Origin: Avena insularis
Lineage: Eukaryota > Streptophyta > Magnoliopsida > Poales > Poaceae
Length of the DNA: 64,000 bases
Reading direction: 5' to 3'
NCBI GenBank assembly: GCA_023614405.1
Contig: CM042688.1
Location: forward strand, 377,443,331 to 377,507,330
The notes under the pieces are model-generated. The model was not told the DNA's origin and did not search any database. It was given only the letters and a program-made list of their open reading frames with translations. This document shows positions 45,854-58,224 of this stretch, in pieces. Position numbers and translations under genes: made by a program. How positions within the stretch are numbered: the first letter of the stretch is position 1; every line of letters begins with the position of its first letter.

Positions 45854-47839
45854 TTCTTTCTTGCTTCTTATGCCTAACTTAAAGGCGTTAAAGAAAATTA
45901 CTTATTAGAAGATAACCCAAAAGTTTTAGATGAGTCTTGGAAGTTATTACTACAGTAATAACCACTTCTTATCATTTTTATTTGCTTTTTGTGCCAAGAG
46001 TAACCTCTAATGAGAGAGAAGTAATGATTGCAAAAGTTGCTGTCCCGAAACAGATTTCTATGCTTCACCGTAAAAATTCATGTAAAATCTCTGAACGTCT
46101 TTTTGAGGCGTGAATTTTTTTGCTTCTGCCCCAGGTTGTTATCTAACTTTGTTTAGTTCAACACTTTTTGATTTTAGCAACAGAAGGTCTTTGAAAAAAT
46201 TCGTCTTTACCTGCTGGTCTGTTTTGACAGATTCCTGTCATTTTCTGCATTTGCTTCTTGTTGGTTCCTTGTTGAGTTATTTTGGGGAATTGAGCTTTTT
46301 GAGGGAAGCGCTTCAGTAGATAGTGTTCTAATGGAAGTTTATTTGGTGTTAGAACTGAACCTTAAGACCTATTATCTTGAGTGCACTAATGTTGCTAATA
46401 AAGATTGTGTGAAGTTTTGTATGAAGGAAAATTTTCAGGTGTATGGAAGGAATGAGTAATGAGATGAAGGATGGACTAAAGCTTAAGCTTGGGGATGCCA
46501 CGTGTGTCACCCCAAGAAATATCCAAGAAGTACAAGCATCAAAGCTTGGGGATGCCCAAGGCATTCCCTTCTTCATCAATAAAAATTCCAGGTTTCTTCC
46601 AAACGCTTCATTTTTATTGTTTCATGCACAGTTGTGTTGTTCTTGGAACGTCTTATTTTTCGTTTGGGTTTTGGTTTTTTGTTTACTTTTGTTTGCTTAG
46701 TTTCCTGAATACATTGGTTGGACCCCCTCTTTCATACATTGGTTTGCAAATAGTTTGGTTTGGTTTGGAAAAGAGTAGGAAAGTTCATGCTTATGTGGTA
46801 AAAAGAGCTCGTTTTTGACTGTGGTGTATGCTTTGTCATGCCATGCTTGATATTGTTTTGGCTTTATGCTTAGTATTCTTTGTTGTAGCATGACTTGTTA
46901 TAAACAACTGAGATTACTTAATGTGCCTTGGATGAATCATGCGTTGTTTTAGCATATTAAAGCATAGTATAGTGGTATTCTCCTTTGATGCTTTATTTGG
47001 GTTGACATGGCGCATGCTCACACCATGTTATGACTATCTCAAGTCACCGTAGCCTTTATGATCCTTTAGTTTTCAACTTGTAGTATCACTTTATGCTTTT
47101 ATCAATGATATTTTGTTGCTCTGCATGATTATGGCCATTATTGCTCTCTTAGTTTGTCGCTCCCAGTTTTTTGCTAGCCTCCACAACCAAGTATGAGTTC
47201 CACTCATGCATCCAACTCCCTAAACCAAGTTATTCCAAAGAGTCCACCATACCTACCTACTATCTTATGCTATTCCAAATATATTCATGCTTTTGTTTAC
47301 CTTCCAAATTAAACTTGTTATGAGAAAACTAGTGATTAAAGCTCTCACAGACTTGATGGCACACTTTACTTCTTTGCATCTAATAAACTTGAACCATTGA
47401 GTCCTTCTTTGTTGTGTATATTCTTGCGCTTTATAAGTTGAAATTAGCAGAACCATGTATCATGGGGAATGCTTTCAACATTGCACTTGTACTTTGTACC
47501 CCGTTGATATCATGTTCTTTTGCTTACGGATCCCGGCGGTGTGAAATAAAAGTGGAACTTGTAAGATCATGGAGTTTGTATGTGTGTTAGAGAAACTCCT
47601 GGGCCGCTAGCCTAAGCCATGCCTAATCATGGTGGAAAGTTGCAGCATCACCATAATGAGCACTCTATGAAGCATCCTCAATAAAACCCTATGCAAATAG
47701 CAAATAAAAAGATCGCTGAGATGCTCATTGTCTGCTTGCCTTGTCATTTTGATTATGGGATAGCTCCTCTATCATGTGCAAGCGGTACCCCATTGGTGGT
47801 TCTTTATGATACATATGTACTTACAATGACAAGAGTTTA
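45854..47839 (+). other. E2 3' noncoding region, left part
   Basis: About 2 kb without a coding domain. It includes the accgtaaaaattcatg and gagagaagtaatgattg blocks shared with E1 3' DNA. 47060-47839 is homologous, in reverse orientation, to 49900-50650 of E3, showing that E2 and E3 share a 3' region although their LTR U3 sequences differ. Confidence 0.7.
47835..47839. repeat. Target duplication of E3 (GTTTA; partner GCTTA)
   Basis: GTTTA before E3 and GCTTA at 57496-57500 after it, one mismatch. Joining the flanks gives a continuous E2 3' region (acaagagttta|cttgtgac). Confidence 0.75.
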
Positions 47840-49229
47840 TGGTGACCCACAAGTATAGGGGATGTATCACAGTATTTTTGAGGGAAGTGAAACCCAATTT
47901 ATTGATTCGATGCAAGGGGAGCCAAAGAATATTTATCAGCCTTAACAACTGAGTTGTCAATTCAACTGCACCTGGAAACAGTCTTGCTCACAACAGTTTA
48001 TCAGTAGCAAGAGTTTTGTAGTAGGAATAGTAAAGCAACAGCAGTAGCAAAGCAAAGACAGTAGTAACAAAAGCAGTAAACAGTGGGATTCGAGTGCGGT
48101 AGGCATAGGGATGGATGGACGGGCGTTGCATGGACAAGACAATTCACATAACAATCTGAACATAGGGCAATTGCAGATAAATAAGATAAAACATCCAAGT
48201 ACTAGACAATCCTAGGCATGTGTTCCATATATAGTCATACGTGCTCGCAATGAGAACTTGCACAACATATTTTGTCCTGTCAGCCCGTTTGCAGCTGGTC
48301 CTCTAGGGAACTACTGGCAATTAAGGTGATCCTTTTAATAGAGCACCGAAGCAAAGCATTAACACTCTGTGAACACATGTGATCCTCACATCAAAGCCTT
48401 TCCCTTCCGGTTATCCCGATTTCTGTCACTTCGGGGCCATAGGTTCCGGATAACGATGTGTGTAAACAACTTGTAGATAAGACCAAGAACAATACTATCA
48501 TGATGAATCAATAACATGTTCAGATCTGAAATCATGGCACTCGGGCCCTAGTGAAAAGCATTAAGCACAACAAAGTTGCAACAAAGTCATAAAGCACTAA
48601 TAAAAAAGATACTAGGCACCATGCCCTAACAATCTGATGCCATTACATGAACGATCTCATCCAATCCCTACCATCCCCATGGCCTACAGCGGGGGATTAC
48701 TCACTCATAGATGGGGGAAACATGGATGGTCAATGGAGAAGTGATGGTGATGATGATGGCGATGATCTCCTCCAATTCCCCGTCCTGACGTGGTGCCAGA
48801 ACGGAGTTTCTGGTGCTGTTTTGTGGAATCTGGTGGTGGCGGCAGGCGGAACTCCTTCTGGAAAAACGTTGAACCCCCCGAAGTTTTTAGGTCAGAAGGC
48901 TCCTTATAGGCGAAGAGAGAGGCCGAGGTGGTGCCTAGGGGGCCCACCACCCTTGAGTGCGGCCTGGCCCGCACTTCCACCGGTGGTGTGGCCAGCCGAG
49001 CTCTTCTTAAATCTCGTATTACGGCTCTGGAGTCTTCAGGTGAAATAGGATTTTTGGCATATTTTCCGGGATTTTTCCTGATAGTTGATTTTCTGCACAA
49101 AAAGTAGACACCAAGGCAATTCTGCTGAAAACAGCATCAGTTTGCATTAGTTGCATCCAAATCACACAAGTATAGAGGAGAAACAATAGCAAAAGTGTTC
49201 GGGAAAGTAGATACGTTTTGGACGAATCA
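47840..49229 (-). repeat. 3' LTR of E3 (1390 bp)
   Basis: In element orientation TGATTCGTCCAAAACGTATC to GTGGGTCACCA. Directly preceded by the polypurine tract (plus strand ctcccccaagc, 49231-49241). GC-rich U3 block 48920-49010; TATA-like cctataag near 48901-48908. Confidence 0.9.
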
Positions 49230-49245
49230 ACTCCCCCAAGCTTAA

Positions 49246-51435
49246 CTCCTCAAGCAATTCAGTTGAAAACTGAGTGCGATAAAAGAACTTTCACGAACAC
49301 ATTTGCTTCATATGATGTAAATATTCTCAGCAATGTGATCAACTACCTAGACAATTCATAATAAAGAGTACGCAACTGAGTCTACTTAATAGTCATTGCA
49401 AGCTATGAAGAGATTCCAACTCAAGAATAATAAGTAGCATGAAGCACAAACATAAGCAACATTACAATGCTCATAGAAAGGTATGATAGAGTGGTATCTC
49501 GCTTGCCTTTGATTATGAATGCCAAGGCACCTCTGAAGTTCAAGTGATGACTAGAAGTAAAGATATCAAAGATACAAGCATCAAAGTCATAACACAAATA
49601 ATCAAGTATTGGAACAAACACAAAGGATGACACTATTCTCTCAAGAAGGTGCTCAAAGAATAAGTGGAGACTCAACAAGTAGAAGAAAAGGTTTTGAATA
49701 ATTTGAAAGGCTTCCAAATGCTAAAAGTATGGTACTCGTTAGCTTTGAGCTCTCATTGCCCCTATCATAAGAATCTTTAATGTGGTTAAGGTGAAAGTGA
49801 CACAACTAAGAGGATATGCTTGACAAGTTATAAACCGAAATCTCATGCCCCTTACTTACAAAGACCGATCCTCATGCTACTCAACTTCAGTCACGAGTAA
49901 GCTCTTGTCATTGTAAGTATATGTGCATCATTAAGAACCACCAACGGGGTACCCCGTGCACATGATACGGGAGCTTTCCCATAATCAAAATGACAAGGCA
50001 AGCAGACAATGAGCATATCAGCGATCTTTTTAATTGCTATTTGCATAGGTTTTTATTGAGGATGCTTCATAGAGTGCTCATTATGGTGATGCTGCAAGTT
50101 TCCACCATGATTAAGCATGGCTTAGGATAGCGGCCCAGGCGTTTCTCTAACACACATACAAACTCCATGATCTTACAAGTTCCACTTTTATTTCACAATC
50201 AGGGATCCGTAAGCAAAAGAACATGATATCAACGGGGTACAAAGTACAAGTGCAATGTTGAAAGCGTTCCCCATGAAACATGGTTCTGCTAATTTCAACT
50301 TATAAAGCGCAAGCATATACGCAACAAAGAAGGACCCAATGGTTCAAGTGTAGAGGCAATAAAGTAAAGTGTGCCATCAAGTTCGTGAGAGCTTTACTAA
50401 CTAACTTTCTCATAACAAGCAAACATTTTATTCGGAAGAAAACAAGGCATATTGAATATGCACGGAAATAGCAAATGATGCTAATGGGCAGGTATGGTGG
50501 ACACTTTCGAGATATTTGGTTTAGGGAGTTGGAAACTTGAGTAAAACACTCAGTGGAAGTGAAGGCTAGCAATAGTAAGGGAGCGACAAACGAGAGAGCA
50601 ATAGCTCTCATTATCATGCTTGCAACAAAACAAGACTACTCATGGCATGAAAATGATTCAAGATCCTCAAGGCAAAATAATTCATCGAGGCTCAACTGAT
50701 TATTACAGTCATGTGCATGCGTGAGCATGTGCCAAGTCAATTCAAATGAAACATTCGGAGGAGGATACCACGGTGTCATACCAATTTATGAATAGAGTAA
50801 TGCAAGCAAACACTCATGAGACATGCTACAAACTATTAGCAAGTTGGAGGTAATCATAAGAAATCAAGAACTAGTAAGCATCCAAAGAAAACATACACTC
50901 TACATGAACGGACTAAGCATGCCCACAGTGATGAGTATATGTACAAAAATGAAAACAAATAGAGTTTGTTACCAGCCTCTTACCACGCCTCAAGTTGTCA
51001 TTGATCCTCATTATTGCTCTTCACTTGTGTGTCTTGAATAATAATATGAAACCAATATCCACTAAGGACTGCCGAACCCTGAAGCAAACTCGCAAAAACC
51101 AAAGAAGAACGACAAATATTTTTGGTGTTTTTGATTTTTAAACAAGAACCAAATGAGAAAAACAAGCAAAGCAAAATCTTTTTGTGTTTTTCGAATAGTT
51201 CAAACAAAGCAAAAAGGAAAAGGCAAACCAATGCAAAAAGAAGAAGCAAGCCAAAGAGAAACAACAAAAATATTTTTGGTCTTTTTGTGTTTTTAGAAAG
51301 CAAAAGCAAAGAAGAACGAAAACTAAAAAGAGAACGAAAACATGAATATACAAAGTACCGACGCAACATGATATGGAGATGAGTGCGGTGTCGGCATACC
51401 TCCCCGCAAGCTTAGGCTCTTGGCCTATGTGGGTA
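49246..51435 (-). other. E3 3' noncoding region
   Basis: Over 2 kb without a supported ORF. 51100-51340 is a purine-rich (A/G) low-complexity tract on the plus strand. 49900-50650 mirrors E2 3' DNA. Confidence 0.65.
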
Positions 51436-52548
51436 TCAATCCATGTACGAATAAGGGTTCCAAGCGTGCGGATCTTGGTAAGAATGGTCATAGCTGGGCC
51501 CATGAGAAGAAGAGGAAGCTCCCCAATCATAAGTGGGCTGCTGATATGAAGACTGCCCCTCATTCGAAGGCTGGACCGAATCATCCGTGACCTCCCTTCT
51601 AGTGTCCTGCTCCTGCTGGGAAAGCTCTCCCAGGTACGTGTCAAGCTCCTCCTCAGTGAGGGACCATCCTTCCCTGTTATCAAGGTTAAACAAAACAGGT
51701 GCAGGCAAAAGAACAACACGCTTGGACTTGCTCTTTCTCCAGCCAGCCTTGAGAAAGGTTATTTCATAAGATAACTCACTCAAACTAGCCCACGAGGAAA
51801 TAAATTAATGTTGTATCATGGAATTAAGATCAAGCCTCTCTATGGGAAACTGTAGGTCTAGATGATGAGGCACTAAACCATGCAATGCTAGCAAACGAGA
51901 AGCAATGAGGCCTCCACAAATTCCACCTTTCTCACGGTTAGCAGCAAGACAGAAGGCTATCAAAGCACCCAAGTTGTAAGACCTATCTCGTCTAAGGGCA
52001 GCAGAGATAAATGCTAGATCAAACGAAGATAACTTATTGGCAGTTTTCCTAGCAAGAACACACTTGGCAATAAAGTAGGCAAAGTAGCGAATGGAGGGAA
52101 GATGAATGTTACGGATTTTTCCATTCTCCTTCGAGAAGCTACTCCCTTGACAAATTTCTGCGTATAAATCCATGAGTGGTTCCGGTCTCTCTTTAATCTT
52201 CTTACATGATCCCTGTTGAGGTACCTTAATAGCTGCACAAAAATCATCAAGAGAAAGATTGACAGCAATATTGTAAATTTTTTAATGGACCATGGGGTTA
52301 GGCAAAGAGTGACTAAATTGGAAATCCTGCACCACATACATGGTTAGCCTCACAAATTGACAAGGTTCACCTTCCAAGAAATGCTCTAACCCTGCATTAG
52401 AAACCAAAGTGTTGAAATCTTGTAAAATTCCTACAGCTCCCATGAACTCAGGGCATGGATAAATGGAGGGAAAAACTTCCTCCTCCCTGTGGACCTTCAT
52501 GACCTCAGGCACCCAAAGCTCATGTTGGTTTAGGTGGTGTTCACTCAT
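51436..52548 (-). pseudogene. E3 accessory ORF (Athila-type extra protein, two stops)
   Basis: A single frame from ATG 52548 (MSEHHLNQHELWVPEVMKVH) to the stop at 51436, about 370 residues, broken only by TAA at 52284-52282 and TAA at 51807-51805. Recognisable blocks are FMGAVGILQDFNTLVSNAGL, IRNIHLPSIRYFAYFIAKCV and LGALIAFCLAANREKGGICG, then a Gln/Ser/Tyr-rich tail. The same family of extra ORF recurs downstream of gag/protease in Triticeae Athila-type elements. I know of no demonstrated function. It has its own leader: an intron 52776-52557 (donor GTATGT, acceptor TTTCAG) ends 8 bp before the ATG, and a GC-rich promoter-like block lies upstream. Confidence 0.7.
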
Positions 52549-52859
52549 CTTCTATTCTGAAATTTAAACACCTATTAAACAAGTGATTGCAATGTAAATA
52601 TAATGAAGGATTCTACTCATAGGGACTTGCAAGAGGCCTAAACATGCATGAAAACTATATCTCTAAGCATCAAACAAGCTTACAAGCTCTCATAACCAGT
52701 CACCTATAGCAGCAAAATACTCAGCATATAATCCACTAAACACAAATCTACTTGGACAAGCAGAGGAGTCACATACCAAGGAACAAATTCTCCAAATTTC
52801 AGCAAGAAAGATGGGCTGAGCAAGGAGATCGAAGAAATCGAGAGGAAGCACAGAAAGAA

Positions 52860-53060
52860 TGCGATTTTGAGCTATGAACTAGAGCTTACTCGGGAGAGAG
52901 AAGAAAGTGGCAGGTGAGAGAGTTGGTGGGGGGCCAGCGGTGGCCCACACCAGGGCATGGCGCCACCTAGGGCTGGCCGCGCCACCACATGGTGTGCCTG
53001 TCTGGTGGCCCCCCTGGTACCTACCAGGTACTCCTCTGCCCCTTTTTTCACGTAAAAAAT
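52860..53060 (-). promoter_or_regulatory. Internal LTR-like promoter block upstream of accessory ORF
   Basis: On the minus strand a GC-rich run with repeated ggtggc/ccacc motifs (53040-52920), followed by CT-rich leader sequence (52920-52800) and the donor at 52776. It closely resembles in composition and motif order the U3 blocks of the LTRs in this window, but sits between protease and the accessory ORF. It is inferred to drive a separate spliced transcript. Confidence 0.45.
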
Positions 53061-53474
53061 TAATATGATTTTTCTGGAATTTTTCGAGACACTTTATTTT
53101 TGGGCTTTTTCAGAAATAGAAGAATGATTTTTCTGATAGACAGATTTTTTTCTTTTGGAAACATGATGCAAGGACAAAACAAGGCTAGAACTACAGAAGT
53201 TCTAACATGCAAGCAACTAACAACACAAAGAAAACTAAACGAAAACAAAAACGAAAATGCAAAGGATAGAAATAAGCGGAGATAATCATAATGAAAACAT
53301 TGTTTTGTTCAATGGAATCCTTTTGTTAGCAAGGTTGATCAAGTCTTGCTACCAAAACAATTTCATATGAGACAAAACTTTGTACTCCACTAATGATTAT
53401 GTTACCTTAACCTTGATAGCAATGGTCCCAATCATAATAGTTTCAAATTTTTCTCTTGGTATGGGACAATATAT

Positions 53475-56071
53475 TTATCCAACTTGAATGCCTTCAATAT
53501 GTTCAATTGAATTCAAGCCATAAGTCCTTTCAATCTTCTTGGGGAAATAAACAGTATGTTCCTTGTCATTAACATTGAAGGTCACCTTTCCTTGATTACA
53601 ATTAATAACATCTCCTGCAGTATTAAGAAAGGGTCTCCCAAGAATAATAGAAATATTATCATCTTCGGGCATTTCAAGCACAACAAAATCAGTCAATATC
53701 AAGCAATTGTGAGCCACATGAACATGTACATCCTCACATATACCCACAGGAATAGTGGTAGATTTATCAGCCATTTGCAAAGATATATTAGTTGGTATTA
53801 ATTTTTCAAGTTGAAGCCTCTTATAGAGAGAGAAAGGCATAACACTAACTCCAGCTCCCAAATCACACAAAGCAGTTCTAACATAACTGTTCTTAATAGA
53901 GCAAGGGATAGTTGGAATCCCTAGGTCTCCAAGTTTCTTAGGAACCTTACCATTGAAGGAATAATTAGCAAGCAAAGAGAAATTTCTTCATTAGGGATCT
54001 TCCTTTTATTCAAGACAATGTCCTTCATATACTTTGAGTAAGGAGGCAATTTAATAGCATCCGTCAAAGGAATTTGCAAGAATAAAGGCTTCATCCACTC
54101 ACAAAACTTATTATAGTGTTCATCTTCTTTTGACTTGTGTTTCTTATCAGGGAAAGTCATAGGTTTTTAGACCCAAGGTTCTCTTTCACTACCATGTTTC
54201 TTAGCAATAAAATCTTCTTTAGTGTATTTAGTATTCTTAGTGTGGTTTTCAGGTTCTTCTTCAACTTTTTCTTCATTAGGCACTTCATTTTCTTCACTAC
54301 CACTTTCAGTTTTAGCATCAGAGATAGATATACTATTAGGATCTATAGCAGGTTCAGAGGGTTCTACAACAGTTTTATGTTTCTTTTTCCTTTTCTTATG
54401 AGTAGAACCACTATTTTAAGCTTGTTGAGAATCCTGCTCAATTCTTTCGGGATGCCCCTCAGGATATAGAGGATCCTGGGTAGCAGCTCCACTTCTAGTT
54501 CTAATTTCATAAGCATGTTTTTCTTTAGCAACATTAACTAGCAAGTCATTTTGCACTTTAACGAGTTGATCTATTTGAGTTTGAACCATTTGAAAGTTTT
54601 TAACAATCATTTTAACATCATTAGAGGTTCTTTCCACAATATCTTTCAACTCAACAATAGCTCTAGTGTTTTCCATTAGATGATTTTGCACCCTTTTATT
54701 AAAGTTATCTTGCTTAACAATAAAGATATCAAATTCTTCTAAGCATTGATCAGGAGGCTTCAAGTAAGGGATATCACCTTCATCAAAGTGTTGGAGAGAG
54801 TGTACCTCAATAGTGGATGAGTGGGGAATAGGCTTACATAATTCTTCTATAGGAGGTAAATTCTTGACATCTGCAGCTTTAATTCCCTTCTCCTTAAGAC
54901 ATTTCTTAGCTTCCTTCATCACTTCATCATTTAATTCAATAACTCCCCTCCTCTTTGCTGTTGGAATAGGCACCGGAATAGATGGTCCAGGTACAATTAC
55001 TTTAGGTATAGCTTGTTTAGGAGGAGTCCAATCTTCATAATTCTTGCTTATTTTAGCCATTAATTCCTCAGCTTCCTTAGGAGTCCTATTCCTAAAAACA
55101 CAATCAACACAACTATCTAGGTATGTCCTAGATTCCTTGGTTAGTCCATTATAAAATATATCAAGAAGCTCATTCTCACGTAATGGACTTCCAGCCTGTG
55201 TATGAATCAAAACACAAAACCTTGCCCAAGATTCAGGCAATACCTCTTTTTCTCCCTGTTTGAAATCAAAAAGTTCCTGCAAAATAGCATGTCTAGCACT
55301 GGGAGGAAAATATTTCTGCAGGAAAGTACTAATCAAGCACTCAGGGCTATCAATAGATCCAGGAGGTAAATTACTAAACCAGGTTTTAGCTTCTCCTTTC
55401 AGTGAAAAAGGAAAAATCTTAGCAACAAAGTAAGAACGCATCTTAATATCATCAGAAAACAAGCCACTCATGGTAGAAAGTTCATTCATATGTGCTACCG
55501 CACTTTCATTCTTAGTCCCACAAAAAGTTTATTTCTCGACAATAGCTATGTAAGATAGATCGAGAGAGAAATTATAATCTTCATCTATAATGTTTATGGG
55601 AGAAGCAGCAAACTTAGCAGCAGGATACAATTTGGTTCTAATAGTACGCCTCTGAAGGAGACTCTTAGCAGCGCTCCTATCATGGGTGTTCTTACATTCT
55701 TTAATAAACTCATCGGTCATCTCAACATAATCTTCTTCAATATCATAACTCTCACTAGACTCAGGTGAGCTAACAGGTGTGGTAGTGTCTTCATTAGGAG
55801 TTTCGGTATTTCCAGCTATAGTTCTAGCAATCGTAGCATCTAGGAAAGGACCTAATGAACCACTCTTATCAAGCACAGTAGAAGCAGCATCATAAGCATC
55901 AGAAGTTTCCGATTCAGCAGCAGTAGTAGTGTGTGTAGCATGTGTATGTGGTGGTGTAACGAGCTTATTTATAACAGACGGTGAATCAAGAGCAGCAGAG
56001 GTGTTTAGAACCGTACCTCTTCTTGTAGTGGATGGTAAAATAGGAACCTTGCCATCACGAGACTTACGCAT
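53475..56071 (-). pseudogene. gag: Athila gag-protease of E3 (broken)
   Basis: ATG 56071 (MRKSRDGKVPILPSTTRRGT). The acidic N-terminal region ends at a TAA at 55531-55529. The frame resumes through NELSTMSGLFSDDIKMRSYF, PFSLKGEAKTWFSNLPPGS and LQELFDFKQGEKEVLPESWA (Retrotrans_gag core, 55500-55150), a coiled segment (54750-54480) and TAA at 54418-54416, then Lys-rich linker. A 1-nt frameshift near 53980 leads into the protease: ALCDLGAGVSVMPFSLYKRL with an intact Asp-Leu-Gly motif near 53870 and ISIILGRPFLNTAGDVI. It ends at TAG/TGA 53475. It would provide capsid and protease in an intact element. Confidence 0.85.
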
Positions 56072-56131
56072 GATGGATGGATAGTAGCGAACAATAGAGA
56101 ATCCAAGTGAACTTGATAAATAAAGCTATGG

Positions 56132-56149
56132 TCCCCGGCAACGGCGCTA
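56132..56149 (-). other. Primer-binding site of E3 (tRNA-Asp type)
   Basis: Minus strand TAGCGCCGTTGCCGGGGA, one base from the canonical Athila tRNA-Asp site, 11 bp from the LTR end. Confidence 0.85.
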
Positions 56150-56160
56150 GAAAATAGTCT

Positions 56161-57495
56161 TGATGACCCACAAGTATAGGGGTGTATCGCAATATTTTCG
56201 AGGGAAGTGAAACCCAATTTATTGATTCGACACAAGGGGAGCCAAAGAATATTTATCAGCCTTAACAACTGAGTTGTCAATTCAGCTGCACCTAGAAACA
56301 ATCTTGCTCACAACAGTTTATTAGTAGCAACAGTTTTGTAGTAGGAATAGTAAAGCAACAGCAGTAGCAAAGCAAAGACAGTAGTAACAAAAGCGATGAA
56401 TTGGGATTGATCACGGTAGGCATAGGGATGGATGGACGGGTGTTGCATGGACAAGAGAATTCACATAGCAATCAGAACATAGGGCAATTGCAGACAAATA
56501 AGATAAAGCATCCAAGTACTAGACAATCATAGGCATGTGTTCCAAATATAGTCATACGTGCTCGCAATGAGAACTTGCACAACATCTTTTGTCCTGCCAG
56601 CCCGTTTGAAGCGGGGCCTCTAGGGAACTACTGGCAATTAAGGTGCTCCTTTTAATAGAACACCGGAGCAAAGCATTAACACTTCGTGAACACATGTGAT
56701 CCTCACATCAAAGCCTTTCACTTCCGGTTATCCCGATTTCTGTCACATCGGGGCCATAGGTTCCGGACAACGATGTGTGTAAACAACTTGTAGATAAGAC
56801 CAAGAACAATACTATCATAATGAATCAATAACATGTTTAGATCTGAAATCATGGCACTCGGGCCCTAGTGACAACCATTAAGCACAACAAAGTTGCAACA
56901 AAGTCATAAAGCACTAATAAAAGATAATAGGCACCATGCCCTAACAATCTGATGCCATCCCATGGCCTACAGTGGGGGATTACTCACTCATAGATGGGGG
57001 AAACATGGATGGTCGATGGAGAAGCAATGGTGATGATGATGGCGATGATCTCCTCCAATTCCCCATCCATAAGTGCGGAACGGAGTTTACAGCTGTTTCG
57101 TGGAATCTGGTGGTGGCAATGAGCGGAACTCATACGGAAAAACATCGAACCCCCAATGTTTTTAGGTCAGAAGGCTCGTTTTAGGCGAAGAGAGGCGAGG
57201 TGCACAGGGCCCACCACCCCCCTGGCCTGGCTGGCCACGCCACCAGGTGGTGTGGCCACCCCAGGGCTCTTATCCGTCTCATATTCTGTCTCCTCGAGTC
57301 TTCGGGTGAAATAGGATTTTTGGCATATTTTTCGGGATTTTTCCTGATAGTTGATTTTCTGCACAAAAAGTAGACACCAAGGCAATTCTGCTGAAAACAA
57401 CGTCAATTCACATTAGTTGCATCCAAATCACACAATTATAGAGGAGAAACAATAGCAAAAGTGTTCGGGAAAGTAGATACGTTTTGGACGTATCA
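56161..57495 (-). repeat. 5' LTR of E3 (1335 bp)
   Basis: In element orientation TGATACGTCCAAAACGTATC to TGGGTCATCA. It is about 55 bp shorter than the 3' LTR owing to several small deletions, one of them at about 56960 (roughly 30 bp, relative to 48650-48680). GC-rich U3 block 57200-57260. Confidence 0.9.
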
Positions 57496-58224
57496 GCTTA
57501 CTTGTGACTAAAGTTGAGTAGCATGAGGATCGGTCTTCGTAAGTAAGGGGCATGCGATTTTGGTTTATAACTTGTCAAACATATCCTCTTAGTTGTGTCA
57601 TTTTAACCTTAATCACCTTCAAGATGCTTATGATAGGGGCAATGAGAGCTGAAAGCTATAAGTACCATAATTTTTGGAAGCTCTTTATGCGACTTGAATC
57701 CCTACTTCCTTCTACGAAGGCCTTTCTTCCACCATTATATTGAGTCTCCACCTTCTACCTTTATGCACCTACTTTGAGAGCATAGTGGCCATTCTTAGTT
57801 CTATGTGCATTGTCCCAAGACTAGTTGATTGATGCATAACTTGATATTGCTTGTTTTAAACTATTTGTATCTAGTCACTCTTATGAACTTTGAAGGTGTC
57901 CTATGCATTTATATTTGCTACTCTATGAGGGACAAGCTGAATACTATTATGCTATGTTTTCTTTATGTGAAACAAACAAATGTCTTGCAAAGCATTGTTA
58001 TTCATGAATCTTTAGTTTGTACCTTTTCATGTTGCATCATAGTTTCTTTGTCTTATTGCTAGAACTTTGTCTTTCATGTTATGATTGAAGTACTATGATC
58101 ACAGCTTTGAATGTTTTACAAATACTTTGATCAAGTCTTTGATGGTGCATGTCACCTCAAAAATTATTCTTTCTTTTTATCACTTACCTACTCGAGGACG
58201 AGCAGGAGTTAATCTTGGGGGTGT
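57496..58224 (+). other. E2 3' noncoding region, right part, and polypurine tract
   Basis: Continuation of E2 after E3. No coding domain. It ends with ctcgaggacgagcaggagtt and a G-rich tract aatcttgggggtgt (58211-58224) directly before the 3' LTR, the usual form of the Athila polypurine tract in these elements. Confidence 0.75.

Larger units (their letters stand above)
47840..57495 (-). mobile_element. Complete Athila-like non-autonomous element E3
   Basis: 5' LTR 57495-56161, primer site 56149-56132, gag-protease 56071-53475, promoter-like block near 53040-52920, accessory ORF 52548-51436, 3' noncoding 51435-49246, polypurine tract 49245-49230 and 3' LTR 49229-47840. Inserted in the 3' region of E2. 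No RT, RNase H or integrase is present. Confidence 0.9.

Noticed and set aside
51100..51340. Lys/Asn-rich ORF 51122-51382
   Set aside because: Translation of a purine-rich low-complexity tract on the strand opposite the element's genes.
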